From contig CALWUY010000050.1 of assembly GCA_944384855.1 (NCBI GenBank), positions 62,001-126,000 of the forward strand: DNA of 64,000 bases. The letters are read 5' to 3'. A program made the translations under genes and the position numbers. A model generated the notes under the pieces. That model saw only the letters and a program-made list of their open reading frames with translations. It was not told the DNA's origin and made no database searches. Of the stretch, positions 31,217 through 40,156 are shown one piece after another. This DNA comes from an uncultured Clostridia bacterium. Lineage in GTDB: Bacteria > Bacillota > Clostridia > Oscillospirales > Acutalibacteraceae. Positions within the stretch are counted from its first letter, which is position 1; the number at the start of each line of letters is the position of its first letter.

Positions 31217-33769
31217 CTACTGAATGTTTTCTGTCTCCTGCTCCGCTGTTATCTCCTCAGCATCGACCTCTCCGGCATCTGCTTCGGCTTCTTCCGGCTT
31301 TTCTGTGATCTCTTCCTCATTGTGCTCTGCAAGCGCAACCGACAGTATCTTTTCTCCCTCTGCCACGCGCATTACCCTTACACCCTTCGCGGGACGGCTG
31401 AAGGTGGATATATCTCCGCTGAAAATCCGTATTACAATTCCGTTTGACGCCATCATTATGATATCGTCGTTGTCGTTTACCGGAACGGTAGCGGCTACCT
31501 TGCCGTATTTTTCGGTGCGGTAGTTTATAATACCCTTTCCGCCTCTCGACTGCAGCCGGTAATCGTCAATACTGCTTATTCTTCCGTATCCGCTCTCGGT
31601 CACGGTAAGTATCCTGCTGCCGGGCTCGGTTATCGCCATATCGTTTACGCAGTCTCCCTCACGCATGTTAATGGCACGTACTCCGCGTGCGGCACGACCC
31701 ATGGCCCTGACCTGATTTTCGTTGAACTGTATCGCGTAACCGTCCTTTGTGGCAATAAATATGTTCTGGTCCCCGTCGGTCATACGTACAAAGCCCAGCT
31801 CATCGTCATCGTCAATGGATATAGCGATAATTCCGCTCTTTCGGGTGTTCCTGAACTCTGAAACCCTGGTTCTCTTGATTATACCTTTTTTGGTGACCAT
31901 AGCGATGTACTTATCCTCATCAAGCTCGCCTGCGGGCAGAATAACCGTGATCTTCTCTTCCGGCATAAGCGGCAGTATATTGATAAGATTCATTCCCTTT
32001 GAAGTACGTGTACCCTCGGGTATTTCGTATGCTTTTATCCTGTACATTCTTCCTAAATTGGAAAACAGCATGATATAATCGTGAGAAGAACATACAAACA
32101 TATTGTCTATATCGTCTTCCTCTCTTGTGGTCATACCGGTTATGCCTCTGCCCCCGCGGTGCTGTACGTTATAGGTATCACAGGGAAGCCGCTTTATATA
32201 TCCGTTTACCGTCTTGGTAAGCACACATTCCTCCTGCGGAATAAGGTCTTCTATGTCAACCTCTCCGGCAACATCGGAAATCTCAGTGCGCCGGTCATCC
32301 GAATATTTGTCCCGCAGGTTCAAAGCGTCTGTCTTTACTATATCAAGAATCTTTTCCCTGCTTGACAGTATCTCTTCGCACTCCTTAATAAACGCGTGCT
32401 TTTCTTCAAGCTCGTCAAGGATTTTCTGTTTTTCAAGGCCTGCCAGCTTTCCTAACTGCATCTGCACAATGGCCGTAGTCTGGATATCGTCTAATCCGAA
32501 CCTCTGTGACAGCGCTTCTTTACTTTCGGGGATAGTCTTTGACCCCCTGATAATCGCTATTACCTCGTCGATAAAATCAAGCGCTACCTTCAATCCTTCT
32601 AAAATATGCGCGCGCTCTTCCGCTTTGCGTTTATCGTAAGCGGTTCTTCTGTAAACGATATCATACTGGAAATCTATGCAGTTCTGAAGCATCTCCTTGA
32701 GAGTCATAACCTGAGGACGCCCGTTTACAATAGCGAGCAGAATCGCTCCGAATGTGCTCTGCAAAGAAGTATACCGGTAAATTTTGTTCAGCACTACCTG
32801 CGGATTGGCATCTTTTTTAAGGTCGACTATTATTTTTATACCGCCGTCTCTCTTGGATGAGTAGTCTACTACATCGTCGATGCCTTCTATCCGTTTTTCA
32901 GCTGCCAGATCGTAAATATTTTTTACTAAATCCTGTTTTTTAACCTTATAGGGTATTTCGGTGATAACTATACGGAACTTTCCGTTTTTGGTTTCCTCAA
33001 TCTCCGCTTTTCCGCGCAGTATGATTTTTCCTTTTCCGGTAGCGTAAGCCGCTCTTATCCCGCTTCTGCCCATTATTATTCCGCCGGTAGGAAAGTCCGG
33101 ACCTTTTATATACTGGCAGATCTCCTGCAGTTCGGCGTCCGGATTGTCTATGAGACAGCACATACCGTCTATAATTTCGCCTAAGTTGTGCGGAGGTATC
33201 TCAGTCGCCATTCCGACCGCTATACCGCTGGCTCCGTTTACCAAAAGCTGCGGAAATCTTACCGGAAGAACCTCCGGTTCCTCAAGACGGTTGTCGTAGT
33301 TGGGATTGAAATCAACCGTTTCCTTGTCAATATCGTCAAGCATGCTGAGCGACAGCCGGTTCATACGCGACTCGGTGTAACGGTATGCCGCGGCGGGATA
33401 ACCGTCAATATTTCCGAAGTTTCCGTGACCGTCTATAAGCGGATACCTAAGAGAAAAATCCTGTGCCATACGGACCATCGCGTCGTAAACGCTGGCGTCT
33501 CCGTGAGGATGATACCGTCCCAATACCGCACCTACCGTATCGGCGCATTTTCTGTATGCCTTGTCGGGTGTAAGCCCGTTTTCGTACATAGTATAAAGTA
33601 TTCGCCTGTGAACCGGTTTCAGTCCGTCTCTCACATCCGGAATAGCGCGTCCTACCAGTACGCTCATTGAATACTGCAGCATGCTCTGTCTTACTTCGTC
33701 TACTATTTCGACCGGCTGAATATTTGTTTCCTCATCATTCGGCCAGTATACCTTTTCGTGTGAAGCCAT
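31217..33769 (-). CDS. gyrA: DNA gyrase subunit A
   Basis: An 850-residue GyrA. The winged-helix domain contains HPHGDASVYDAMVRMAQD and the catalytic Tyr131 in AAYRYTESR, with the GyrA box QRGGKGI late in the C-terminal beta-pinwheel (given as RLQSRGGKGI). A 40-residue Glu-rich tail closes the protein, as in many Firmicutes. In the quinolone region, Ala92 and Ser93 stand where E. coli has Ser83 and Ala84; Asp96 matches Asp87. It follows gyrB with a short gap and reads away from oriC with the replication fork. Confidence 0.97.
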   Translation of the reverse strand: MASHEKVYWPNDEETNIQPVEIVDEVRQSMLQYSMSVLVGRAIPDVRDGLKPVHRRILYTMYENGLTPDKAYRKCADTVGAVLGRYHPHGDASVYDAMVRMAQDFSLRYPLIDGHGNFGNIDGYPAAAYRYTESRMNRLSLSMLDDIDKETVDFNPNYDNRLEEPEVLPVRFPQLLVNGASGIAVGMATEIPPHNLGEIIDGMCCLIDNPDAELQEICQYIKGPDFPTGGIIMGRSGIRAAYATGKGKIILRGKAEIEETKNGKFRIVITEIPYKVKKQDLVKNIYDLAAEKRIEGIDDVVDYSSKRDGGIKIIVDLKKDANPQVVLNKIYRYTSLQSTFGAILLAIVNGRPQVMTLKEMLQNCIDFQYDIVYRRTAYDKRKAEERAHILEGLKVALDFIDEVIAIIRGSKTIPESKEALSQRFGLDDIQTTAIVQMQLGKLAGLEKQKILDELEEKHAFIKECEEILSSREKILDIVKTDALNLRDKYSDDRRTEISDVAGEVDIEDLIPQEECVLTKTVNGYIKRLPCDTYNVQHRGGRGITGMTTREEDDIDNMFVCSSHDYIMLFSNLGRMYRIKAYEIPEGTRTSKGMNLINILPLMPEEKITVILPAGELDEDKYIAMVTKKGIIKRTRVSEFRNTRKSGIIAISIDDDDELGFVRMTDGDQNIFIATKDGYAIQFNENQVRAMGRAARGVRAINMREGDCVNDMAITEPGSRILTVTESGYGRISSIDDYRLQSRGGKGIINYRTEKYGKVAATVPVNDNDDIIMMASNGIVIRIFSGDISTFSRPAKGVRVMRVAEGEKILSVALAEHNEEEITEKPEEAEADAGEVDAEEITAEQETENIQ

Positions 33770-33786
33770 TATTTTCTCCTCCTCCC

Positions 33787-35730
33787 TTAAATATCCAAGT
33801 CAGTGGCAAATACCGCGTTTTCTTCAATAAATCTGCGCCGCGGTTCAACCTCTTCGCCCATCAGTACCGAAAAGGTTTCGTCCGCAAGACGCGCGTCTGC
33901 CATATTTACTTTAAGCATTGTTCTGTGCTCGGGGTCAAGTGTGGTCTCCCAAAGCTGTTCTGGGTTCATTTCACCGAGACCTTTATAACGCTGAACATCG
34001 ACGTTTCCGCCAAGTTCCTCAATATATCTGTCCCGTTCCTCGTCGGTAAATGCGTCATAATACCTCTTGCCCTTCGCTACTCTGTAAAGCGGAGGCTGCG
34101 CCAGATATATATGCCCCGTCTCAATAAGTTCAGGCATATATCTGAAGAAAAAGGTAAGCAGCAGTGTTCTTATATGGCTTCCGTCTACATCGGCATCCGC
34201 CATTATAACTATTTTATCGTATCTGAGCTTGTTTATATCGAAATTTTCGGCAACTCCCGTTCCCAGAGCTACTATAACGGGCGTAAGCTTTTCGTTTCCG
34301 TATACTTTATCTACTCTCGCTTTTTCCACATTGAGCATCTTGCCCCAAAGCGGCAGTATCGCCTGATACGTACTGTTTCTGCCCTCGACTGCCGAGCCTC
34401 CCGCAGAATCTCCCTCGACTATAAATATCTCTGTCTTTGTAGGATCGTCCGAGATACAGTCTTTAAGTTTTTCCGGCATACGCACTTTCCCGCCTATTGC
34501 CGACTTGCTTCTGGACGCGTCCCTCGCTTTTTGGGCTGCTTCTCTGGCATTTGACGCGGCGATTGCCTTATCTATTATTATTTTAGCTTCATCCGGGTTT
34601 TCTTCCAGATACTGATAAAGTTTTTCGTTTACCAGATCTCTTACCAGTTTTCCTATTGAGGTATTTCCGAGTTTGGCTTTAGTCTGACTCTCAAACTGAG
34701 CGTCCGCAAGTTTTACGGATACTACCGCTACGACACCTTCCAGAACATCGTCTCCTTTAAGCCGTGCGTTGCCTTCTTTGAGTTTTTTGAAATCAAACGC
34801 GTACTTGTTTACCACATTCGCGAGACTTGTTCTGAAACCCTGCTCATGAGTTCCTCCGTCAACAGTATGCAAAGTATTCGCGAAGGATACTATCCGGCTG
34901 TCGTAAGCGGTAGACCATACCAGCGCTATCTCCGCCGTACTGTCCTTTTCGCTGGTAGAAAGATATATTACATCTTTATTCAGCTTTTCTTTCTTCATTC
35001 CTTCAAGCAGAAAATCTACATACGAGCGTATTCCTCCTTCAAAACAGAGATCATCGCTCCTGTCAGGAAGATCTGCGTCGGTTCTTTTGTCTGTCAGAAT
35101 AATTCTGATTCCGGCATTAAGAAAAGACTGTTCCCTCAGCCTTTTTAAAAGGGTATCGTAATCAAACCTGGTGGTATCGGTGAAAATGGCAGGATCCGGC
35201 TTGAAATAAACGGTGGTTCCTGTCTCAGCAGTATCTCCCGTCATTTTCAGGGGTTCTTTTACTATTCCTTTTTCATATCTTTCTTTGTAAACATGCTTTC
35301 CGTCCCTTACTTCAACCTCAAGCCAGCTTGAAAGCGCGTTTACTACCGAAGCTCCCACTCCGTGAAGACCTCCCGATACCTTGTATCCGCCTCCGCCGAA
35401 TTTTCCTCCCGCATGAAGAATTGTATACACAACCGTAACTGTCGGTATACCTTTCTGATGATTTATACCTACAGGTATTCCGCGTCCGTTATCAGTTACC
35501 TTTATTACACCGTCATCTAAAATATCTACGGTTATTTTATCGCAGTATCCGGCCAACGCTTCATCTATAGAGTTGTCCACTATCTCATACACCAGATGAT
35601 GAAGACCTCTTTCTCCGGTGGAACCTATATACATTCCCGGTCTTTTCCTTACGGCTTCCAATCCCTCTAATACCTGTATGGAATTTTCATCATAAGTTCC
35701 GGTAACAGGAGTTACCCTCTCGTTTTCCAT
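33787..35730 (-). CDS. gyrB: DNA gyrase subunit B
   Basis: A 647-residue GyrB. GHKL ATPase motifs are EIVDNSIDEALAGY, VTDNGRGIPVG and GLHGVGASVVNALS; the TOPRIM part has EIFIVEGDSAGGSA and MADADVDGSHIRTLLL; the C-terminus has YKGLGEMNPEQLWETTLDP. It is the ATP-driven subunit of the enzyme that introduces negative supercoils. The 58-base gap to the preceding remB-like gene and 17-base gap to gyrA suggest a common transcript. Confidence 0.97.
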   Translation of the reverse strand: MENERVTPVTGTYDENSIQVLEGLEAVRKRPGMYIGSTGERGLHHLVYEIVDNSIDEALAGYCDKITVDILDDGVIKVTDNGRGIPVGINHQKGIPTVTVVYTILHAGGKFGGGGYKVSGGLHGVGASVVNALSSWLEVEVRDGKHVYKERYEKGIVKEPLKMTGDTAETGTTVYFKPDPAIFTDTTRFDYDTLLKRLREQSFLNAGIRIILTDKRTDADLPDRSDDLCFEGGIRSYVDFLLEGMKKEKLNKDVIYLSTSEKDSTAEIALVWSTAYDSRIVSFANTLHTVDGGTHEQGFRTSLANVVNKYAFDFKKLKEGNARLKGDDVLEGVVAVVSVKLADAQFESQTKAKLGNTSIGKLVRDLVNEKLYQYLEENPDEAKIIIDKAIAASNAREAAQKARDASRSKSAIGGKVRMPEKLKDCISDDPTKTEIFIVEGDSAGGSAVEGRNSTYQAILPLWGKMLNVEKARVDKVYGNEKLTPVIVALGTGVAENFDINKLRYDKIVIMADADVDGSHIRTLLLTFFFRYMPELIETGHIYLAQPPLYRVAKGKRYYDAFTDEERDRYIEELGGNVDVQRYKGLGEMNPEQLWETTLDPEHRTMLKVNMADARLADETFSVLMGEEVEPRRRFIEENAVFATDLDI

Positions 35731-35767
35731 TAAAAAAACAATCCTTTCTTTAAATGCTGTCTCTCTT

Positions 35768-36031
35768 TTAAATTCTATATAAAAACTCCGAACGCTTTAA
35801 AAGTGTTGAAGACGATATTTGAGAAATATATATTTTTTGCTTCCGCTTTTTTTCCGAGCATACTATAAATGATTTCGGAAGTTCGTAAGATACGGTCTCA
35901 ACCTCTCCTTTTTTTTCGGCTTTTTCAAGGAAATCTCTGGTTTTCTTTGAAATGGTGGTAGTCTCAAGATCAAAAATGCCCACCACGTCTTTTGACATTA
36001 TAACTGTTTCCTGACCTAAATGAATATACAT
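35768..36031 (-). CDS. remB: RemA/RemB-like regulator (DUF370)
   Basis: An 87-residue protein of the DUF370/RemA family with the family start MYIHLGQETVIMSKDVVGIFD and SKKTRDFL. In B. subtilis the gene at this exact position, between recF and gyrB, is remB (yaaB), and RemA-type proteins bind DNA to activate matrix genes. The start codon overlaps the recF stop by a base. A longer, basic C-terminal end (KKRKQKIYISQISSSTLLKRS) is visible. Regulatory role inferred from family. Confidence 0.85.
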   Translation of the reverse strand: MYIHLGQETVIMSKDVVGIFDLETTTISKKTRDFLEKAEKKGEVETVSYELPKSFIVCSEKKRKQKIYISQISSSTLLKRSEFLYRI

Positions 36032-37092
36032 CAGATTATTTTCCCTTCTTTTATACTGAAAGTTTTTCCGCCTGTCAGATTCTTTATATTCAACGGATCA
36101 CAGCAGGTTATAAATGCCTGTATGCCTTCTATGCGGTTAAGAATATAATTCTGCCTCTGAGGATCAAGCTCGCTCATTACATCATCCAGCAGAAAACAGG
36201 GACTTTCTCCGGTTTTTTTCTTTATTACCTCGGCTTCTGCAAGCTTAAGAGAAAGCGCTACGCTTCTTTTCTGTCCCTGCGAAGCAAAACTTCTCGCGTT
36301 TATTCCGTTTATTCTGAATTCAAGATCGTCCCTGTGAGGTCCGATGGAAGTTATCCCGCTGTACATATCTTCTTTTCTCGCGTTTTTAAGTTTTTCCGAA
36401 AAGTTTTCCCCCGCGCATGATATGTAATCGGTATCAAGCATTTCTTTTCCCGAAGATATCCCCAGATAAATATTTTCTAAAAATTTATTTATCTCTTCAG
36501 TGTACTTTTTTCTCGCATTTATTATTTTAATTCCGTTTTTTACTATCTCTTCCTCAAAAATATCAAGCATCACAGAAACGGTCGAATCATATCTTAAATC
36601 TTTTATTATTCTGTTGCGCTGGGTTACCGCCCGGGCATAATTTTTTAAGGTTTCTATGTAAGCCGGATAAATCTGACCTATCGCAGTATCTAAAAATTTT
36701 CTCCTGTTTGAAGGTCCTTCGCTTACCGTTTTTAAGTCTGAAGGAGAAAATATAACCGCATTGAAGGTTCCCGCCAGTTCGTGTGCGGACTTTAATTTTT
36801 TTTCATTAAGATAAGCGTATCTTTTTTCTTTTATTTCAATTTTTGCGGTTTGTTCTATTTCCTGAAAAATAAATTCAATGGAAATATCCGCTTTTTCTTT
36901 TCCTAATCTTATAAATTCAGAGTCCTTTGCTCCTCTGAAACTTTTAGCTCCCGTAAAAAGCCATATTGCCTCTAAAAAATTTGTTTTTCCCTGCGCGTTC
37001 TCTCCGCAGATAACATTCATTGTGCCGCACGGAACCAAAATTTCAGATTCAATATTCCTGAAATTACGGCATTCCAATTTTTTAAGTCTCAT
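36031..37092 (-). CDS. recF: DNA replication and repair protein RecF
   Basis: A 353-residue SMC-like ATPase that loads RecA at gaps. Walker A is in CGENAQGKTNFLEAI, the signature motif in RSFASQGQKRSVALSLKLAEAE, and Walker B in PCFLLDDVMSELDPQRQ. It begins with KKLECRNFRNIE as expected. The start overlaps the stop of the S4 gene by 4 bases (37089-37092), so it is in the dnaA-dnaN-S4-recF-remB-gyrBA block. Confidence 0.95.
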   Translation of the reverse strand: MRLKKLECRNFRNIESEILVPCGTMNVICGENAQGKTNFLEAIWLFTGAKSFRGAKDSEFIRLGKEKADISIEFIFQEIEQTAKIEIKEKRYAYLNEKKLKSAHELAGTFNAVIFSPSDLKTVSEGPSNRRKFLDTAIGQIYPAYIETLKNYARAVTQRNRIIKDLRYDSTVSVMLDIFEEEIVKNGIKIINARKKYTEEINKFLENIYLGISSGKEMLDTDYISCAGENFSEKLKNARKEDMYSGITSIGPHRDDLEFRINGINARSFASQGQKRSVALSLKLAEAEVIKKKTGESPCFLLDDVMSELDPQRQNYILNRIEGIQAFITCCDPLNIKNLTGGKTFSIKEGKII

Positions 37093-37301
37093 ACAATAAC
37101 AAATCCGCTGCCGTCAAATTCAAATTTGTCTCCTATACGGAGTTTTTTACCCCTGGCAGTACATATTTCCCCGTTTACTTTTACAAGGCCTTCCTGTATC
37201 AATATTTTTGCGTGTCCTCCGGTAGATACCGAATTGCTTAATTTCATCGCGCTGTCGAGTCTTATAAATTCCTCTTTTATTTTGATTTTTTGATAATCCA
37301 T
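37089..37301 (-). CDS. S4-domain RNA-binding protein (YaaA/RlbA-like)
   Basis: A 70-residue single S4 domain: EEFIRLDSAMKLSNSVSTGGHAKILIQEGLVKVNGEICTARGKKLRIGDKFEF (core GHAKILIQEGLVKVNGE). It lies between dnaN and recF exactly like B. subtilis yaaA/rlbA, whose product binds ribosomal or other structured RNA. It abuts dnaN (shared base 37301) and overlaps recF by four bases. Confidence 0.9.
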   Translation of the reverse strand: MDYQKIKIKEEFIRLDSAMKLSNSVSTGGHAKILIQEGLVKVNGEICTARGKKLRIGDKFEFDGSGFVIV

Positions 37302-38401
37302 TATTTTAACCTCATCGGCATTATCATATACTTGAATTCATCACCCTCAGGCGGAAGTATAAGCACTCCTGCATTAGGTCCGTTAAACAGTATCTGAATT
37401 TTTTCGGTTTCAGCCGCTTTCAGCGCTTCAAGCAGATATCTGCTGTTAAGTCCTATCTCGAAACTTTCTCCTTCAAGCTTTACATTAAAGGTTTCTGTTG
37501 CCCTTCCCATAGAAGTGGCACAGGTAAACACTACATTCAGTTCATTGAAATAACACCTTACCGGAGTTGAAAAGGATTCGCTTATCAAAAGCGATACTCT
37601 TTCTATAGTATCTATAAGTTCTCTTGTGTTAACTACAACTCTTTGAGAATGACTTGCAGGAAGAGTTTTTTTGTAATTTACAAATTCGCCGTCTATAAGC
37701 CTTGAAATAAACGTATATCCGTTTATAAAGAAACTTATGAGCCTCTCGGAAACATTTATTTCTATTTCTTCGGTGTCATCGCTGATAAGTTTCACTGCTT
37801 CCCCTATCGCTTTTGAGGATACCGTGAAATCTGTTTCTGTCTGACTGTCGGTTTTTTCTTTTCTTATCGCAAGACGGTATCCGTCTATCGCTACAAGCTG
37901 AAGGTTTCCTTCAGAAACAGAAATATTTATTCCCGTGAGAATAGGTTTTGAACCTTCATTTGTTGCGGCGGCAAATATAGTTCCTTTTACCATATCGGCC
38001 AAAAGCTTTCCGGAAACCGTAAACCTGTTTCCCTGAGAAACCGAAGGCATTTCCGGAAAATCCGTCGCAGACATTCCCATTATATCAAATGTGGCTTCTC
38101 CGCTTTTTATATTGCAGTTTAATTTGCTGTCAGCCGAAATCTCAACCTGTATTCCGTTCATCCTTCTTAAAATATCAGCAAGAAGTCTGGCATTTATGAC
38201 AATTTCCCCTGCTTCGTCACATTTGGCGTAAAGTTCTTTTTTTATGCCCATTTCAAGGTTGTAGGAAACGAGGGTTATTTTACCCTGTTCGGCAGAAATA
38301 AGTATTCCTTCAAGTACCGGCATGGAAGTTTTAAGACCTACCGCTCTTTGAAGATGCGTTACCGCTTCTAAAAGTTTGGTTCTCTCAACAGAAAAAATCA
38401 T
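37301..38401 (-). CDS. dnaN: DNA polymerase III beta subunit (sliding clamp)
   Basis: A 366-residue clamp with the three-fold domain pattern. It begins MIFSVERTKLLEAVTHLQRAVG, contains LADMVKGTIFAAATNEGSKPILTGI at the start of domain 2, and ends with MIMPMRLK. ATG 38401 has AGGAGGAG directly upstream; the longer frame would run into oriC. The clamp holds DNA polymerase III on DNA and is the platform for regulatory inactivation of DnaA. Translation couples into the S4 gene. Confidence 0.97.
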   Translation of the reverse strand: MIFSVERTKLLEAVTHLQRAVGLKTSMPVLEGILISAEQGKITLVSYNLEMGIKKELYAKCDEAGEIVINARLLADILRRMNGIQVEISADSKLNCNIKSGEATFDIMGMSATDFPEMPSVSQGNRFTVSGKLLADMVKGTIFAAATNEGSKPILTGINISVSEGNLQLVAIDGYRLAIRKEKTDSQTETDFTVSSKAIGEAVKLISDDTEEIEINVSERLISFFINGYTFISRLIDGEFVNYKKTLPASHSQRVVVNTRELIDTIERVSLLISESFSTPVRCYFNELNVVFTCATSMGRATETFNVKLEGESFEIGLNSRYLLEALKAAETEKIQILFNGPNAGVLILPPEGDEFKYMIMPMRLK

Positions 38402-38642
38402 TTTTTCTCCTCCTAAAAGATTTTTAAAATAACAGTAATAATATATACGGTTGAAACGGTGGATAAAGGGTTTCAATACAGAATTTATCCGTAAAAACGG
38501 TGTTTACAGCCGTGTTTATAAAAAAAGGATAAAATGAATAAATTTTGTTATCAACAGCAAGTGTTTATAAAAGTAATGTTTATAAACGTTTATTTGGTGG
38601 ATAAAAAGGCGTGAATTTAGGGTGTTGAAAAAGGTTTTATTT
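38402..38642. other. oriC: Chromosomal origin of replication (oriC), dnaA-dnaN spacer
   Basis: The 241-base AT-rich spacer holds DnaA-box-like sites: TTATCCACC on the minus strand at 38458-38466 and 38596-38604, TTATCAACA on the plus strand at 38548-38556, and TTATCCGTA at 38485-38493. Three TGTTTATAA (TTATAAACA) elements lie near 38513, 38562 and 38578. The AT-rich run 38516-38548 may be the unwinding element. This matches incC-type Firmicutes origins. Confidence 0.85.
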
Positions 38643-39986
38643 TCAGAAAGAATTTTGGCTGTTGCTTTGAAGATTTTTTATAATATCTTCTACAAGTTCT
38701 CTCTGAAAAGGCTTGTCCTTTAAAAATTCTTCTATTTTGCTGCAGTTATGGAGTACGGTAGAATGGTCTTTTCCGAAGTTTTCGCCTATGGCCTTGTATG
38801 AAAGGTCAGTGGTTTCTCTCGCAATATACATAGCTACCTGCCTTGCCAAAACCAGCGAAGATGTCCTTCTGCTTGAAAGAATATCGGATTCGGAAACATT
38901 ATAGGTGCGTGCTACTTCATCTATTATTCTTTCTATTTTTATAGGTTCAGGCTGCGAATCATTGATTATATCTTTAATAAAATTCTGAACGACCGCTATG
39001 GTGGGAACTTTGTTTTGAATAGTGATATATGCCTGTAATTTTTTTACCACACCTTCAAGCTGTCTGGTGTTGACCTTGATATGATCGGCAATATAATAAA
39101 CAATATTTTCGTTCAAAGAAATATTAAGCTGTTCGGCTTTTTTATTTATGATGCCTACTCTGGTTTCAAAATCCGGTGTAGTGATGTCGGCAAACAGACC
39201 GCTTTCAAGACGGGAACGTATTCTGTCGTCCAATACCTTTACTTCTCTGGGAGGACGGTCAAGGGTAACTACTATCTGTTTATTGTTCTGCTGAAGGGTA
39301 TTGAAGGTATTGAAGAATTCTTCCTGAGTCTGTTCCTTGCCTGCAATAAAGTGGATATCGTCAATAAGCAGAACATCTACATTTCGGTATTTGTTTCTGA
39401 AATCGTCCACCGTACCCATTCCGAGCTTACCTTCCTGCAAAGCTTTGATAAGCTGATTTGTAAATTCCTCGCTTCTTATGTATTCGACCTTTTTAAGCGG
39501 AAATTTTTTCTTTATGTGGTTTTTAATTGCCAGCATAAGATGGGTTTTGCCTACTCCCGGAGGGCCGTAAATAACCAAAGGATTATAAATTATGCTGGGA
39601 TTGTCCGCAACAGCGAGAGATGCGGCATGCGCGAATCTGTTAGTGGAACCTACGATAAAGTTACTGAAAGTAAAAAAATCCTCAAAGGAAAGACCGTCAC
39701 TGAACTGTTCTGCTTTTTTTATTTTCTCCTCATCGTCTTCAAAGGCAATCAAAACGTTAACGTCTATTCCCATAACTGTTTTAATTGCGTTTTTAAGCAC
39801 ATCGGTATAATTTTGCTCGATAACTTCTCTCATATATTCGTTATTTATAGAAAGTACGAATTCTCCTGAATTGAAAGAGACCGGTTTAAGGTCCTTTAAA
39901 AAGCAGTTGAAGGCAACTTCGGAAATGGTTTTTTTGCATTCCTCACATACTGCTGACCAAATATCTTCTATAGAATTTATAGGCAC
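38643..39986 (-). CDS. dnaA: Chromosomal replication initiator DnaA
   Basis: A 447-residue DnaA. Domain I is residues 1-80, domain III AAA+ has FEDFFTFSNFIVGSTNRFAHAAS (core), Walker A GPPGVGKTHLM, Walker B NVDVLLIDDIHFIAGKEQTQEEFFNTFN and the sensor GLFADITTPDFETR. Domain IV, the DNA-binding signature, is IGENFGKDHSTVLHNCSKIEE. The start is GTG at 39986, eight bases after GGGAGG. It reads away from a dedicated promoter at 40039-40067 and is separated from dnaN by oriC. Confidence 0.97.
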   Translation of the reverse strand: MPINSIEDIWSAVCEECKKTISEVAFNCFLKDLKPVSFNSGEFVLSINNEYMREVIEQNYTDVLKNAIKTVMGIDVNVLIAFEDDEEKIKKAEQFSDGLSFEDFFTFSNFIVGSTNRFAHAASLAVADNPSIIYNPLVIYGPPGVGKTHLMLAIKNHIKKKFPLKKVEYIRSEEFTNQLIKALQEGKLGMGTVDDFRNKYRNVDVLLIDDIHFIAGKEQTQEEFFNTFNTLQQNNKQIVVTLDRPPREVKVLDDRIRSRLESGLFADITTPDFETRVGIINKKAEQLNISLNENIVYYIADHIKVNTRQLEGVVKKLQAYITIQNKVPTIAVVQNFIKDIINDSQPEPIKIERIIDEVARTYNVSESDILSSRRTSSLVLARQVAMYIARETTDLSYKAIGENFGKDHSTVLHNCSKIEEFLKDKPFQRELVEDIIKNLQSNSQNSF

Positions 39987-40038
39987 AATATAAGCCTCCC
40001 TTTATATATATAATTTAAATAATATAATAATCTTAAAT

Positions 40039-40067
40039 AGTATAACACAAATTTGATTATTTTTCAA
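40039..40067 (-). promoter_or_regulatory. Sigma-A promoter of dnaA
   Basis: Minus strand TTGAAA (40062-40067), 17 bases, TATACT (40039-40044). An AT-rich 50-base leader follows. No strong DnaA box was found on this side. Confidence 0.75.
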
Positions 40068-40099
40068 CTTTTTTGAGCATAAACAGTGCATAATTTTTT

Positions 40100-40117
40100 A
40101 AGTTTCTGCCGAAACTT
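40100..40117. repeat. Small hairpin between dnaA and gpr promoters
   Basis: AAGTTTC-TGCC-GAAACTT, a perfect 7-bp stem in the divergent region. It could be a transcription or ParB-unrelated protein site; no function assigned. Confidence 0.35.
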
Positions 40118-40156
40118 TTAATGAAAAAATGAGAGAAAACAGGAGAAAAATTAAAA

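Noticed and set aside
33667-34554. 295-residue open frame on the plus strand
   Set aside because: It lies within gyrB on the opposite strand, has no ribosome site and no recognisable domain.
38402-38476. Longer dnaN start
   Set aside because: It would run into oriC; AGGAGGAG precedes ATG 38401.
39081-39869. 262-residue open frame on the plus strand
   Set aside because: It is antisense to dnaA and shows the low-complexity composition of a shadow ORF.
40045-40156. Sigma-G or sigma-F promoter before gpr
   Set aside because: GCATA and CATAAT words occur but not at the spacing needed; left unassigned.
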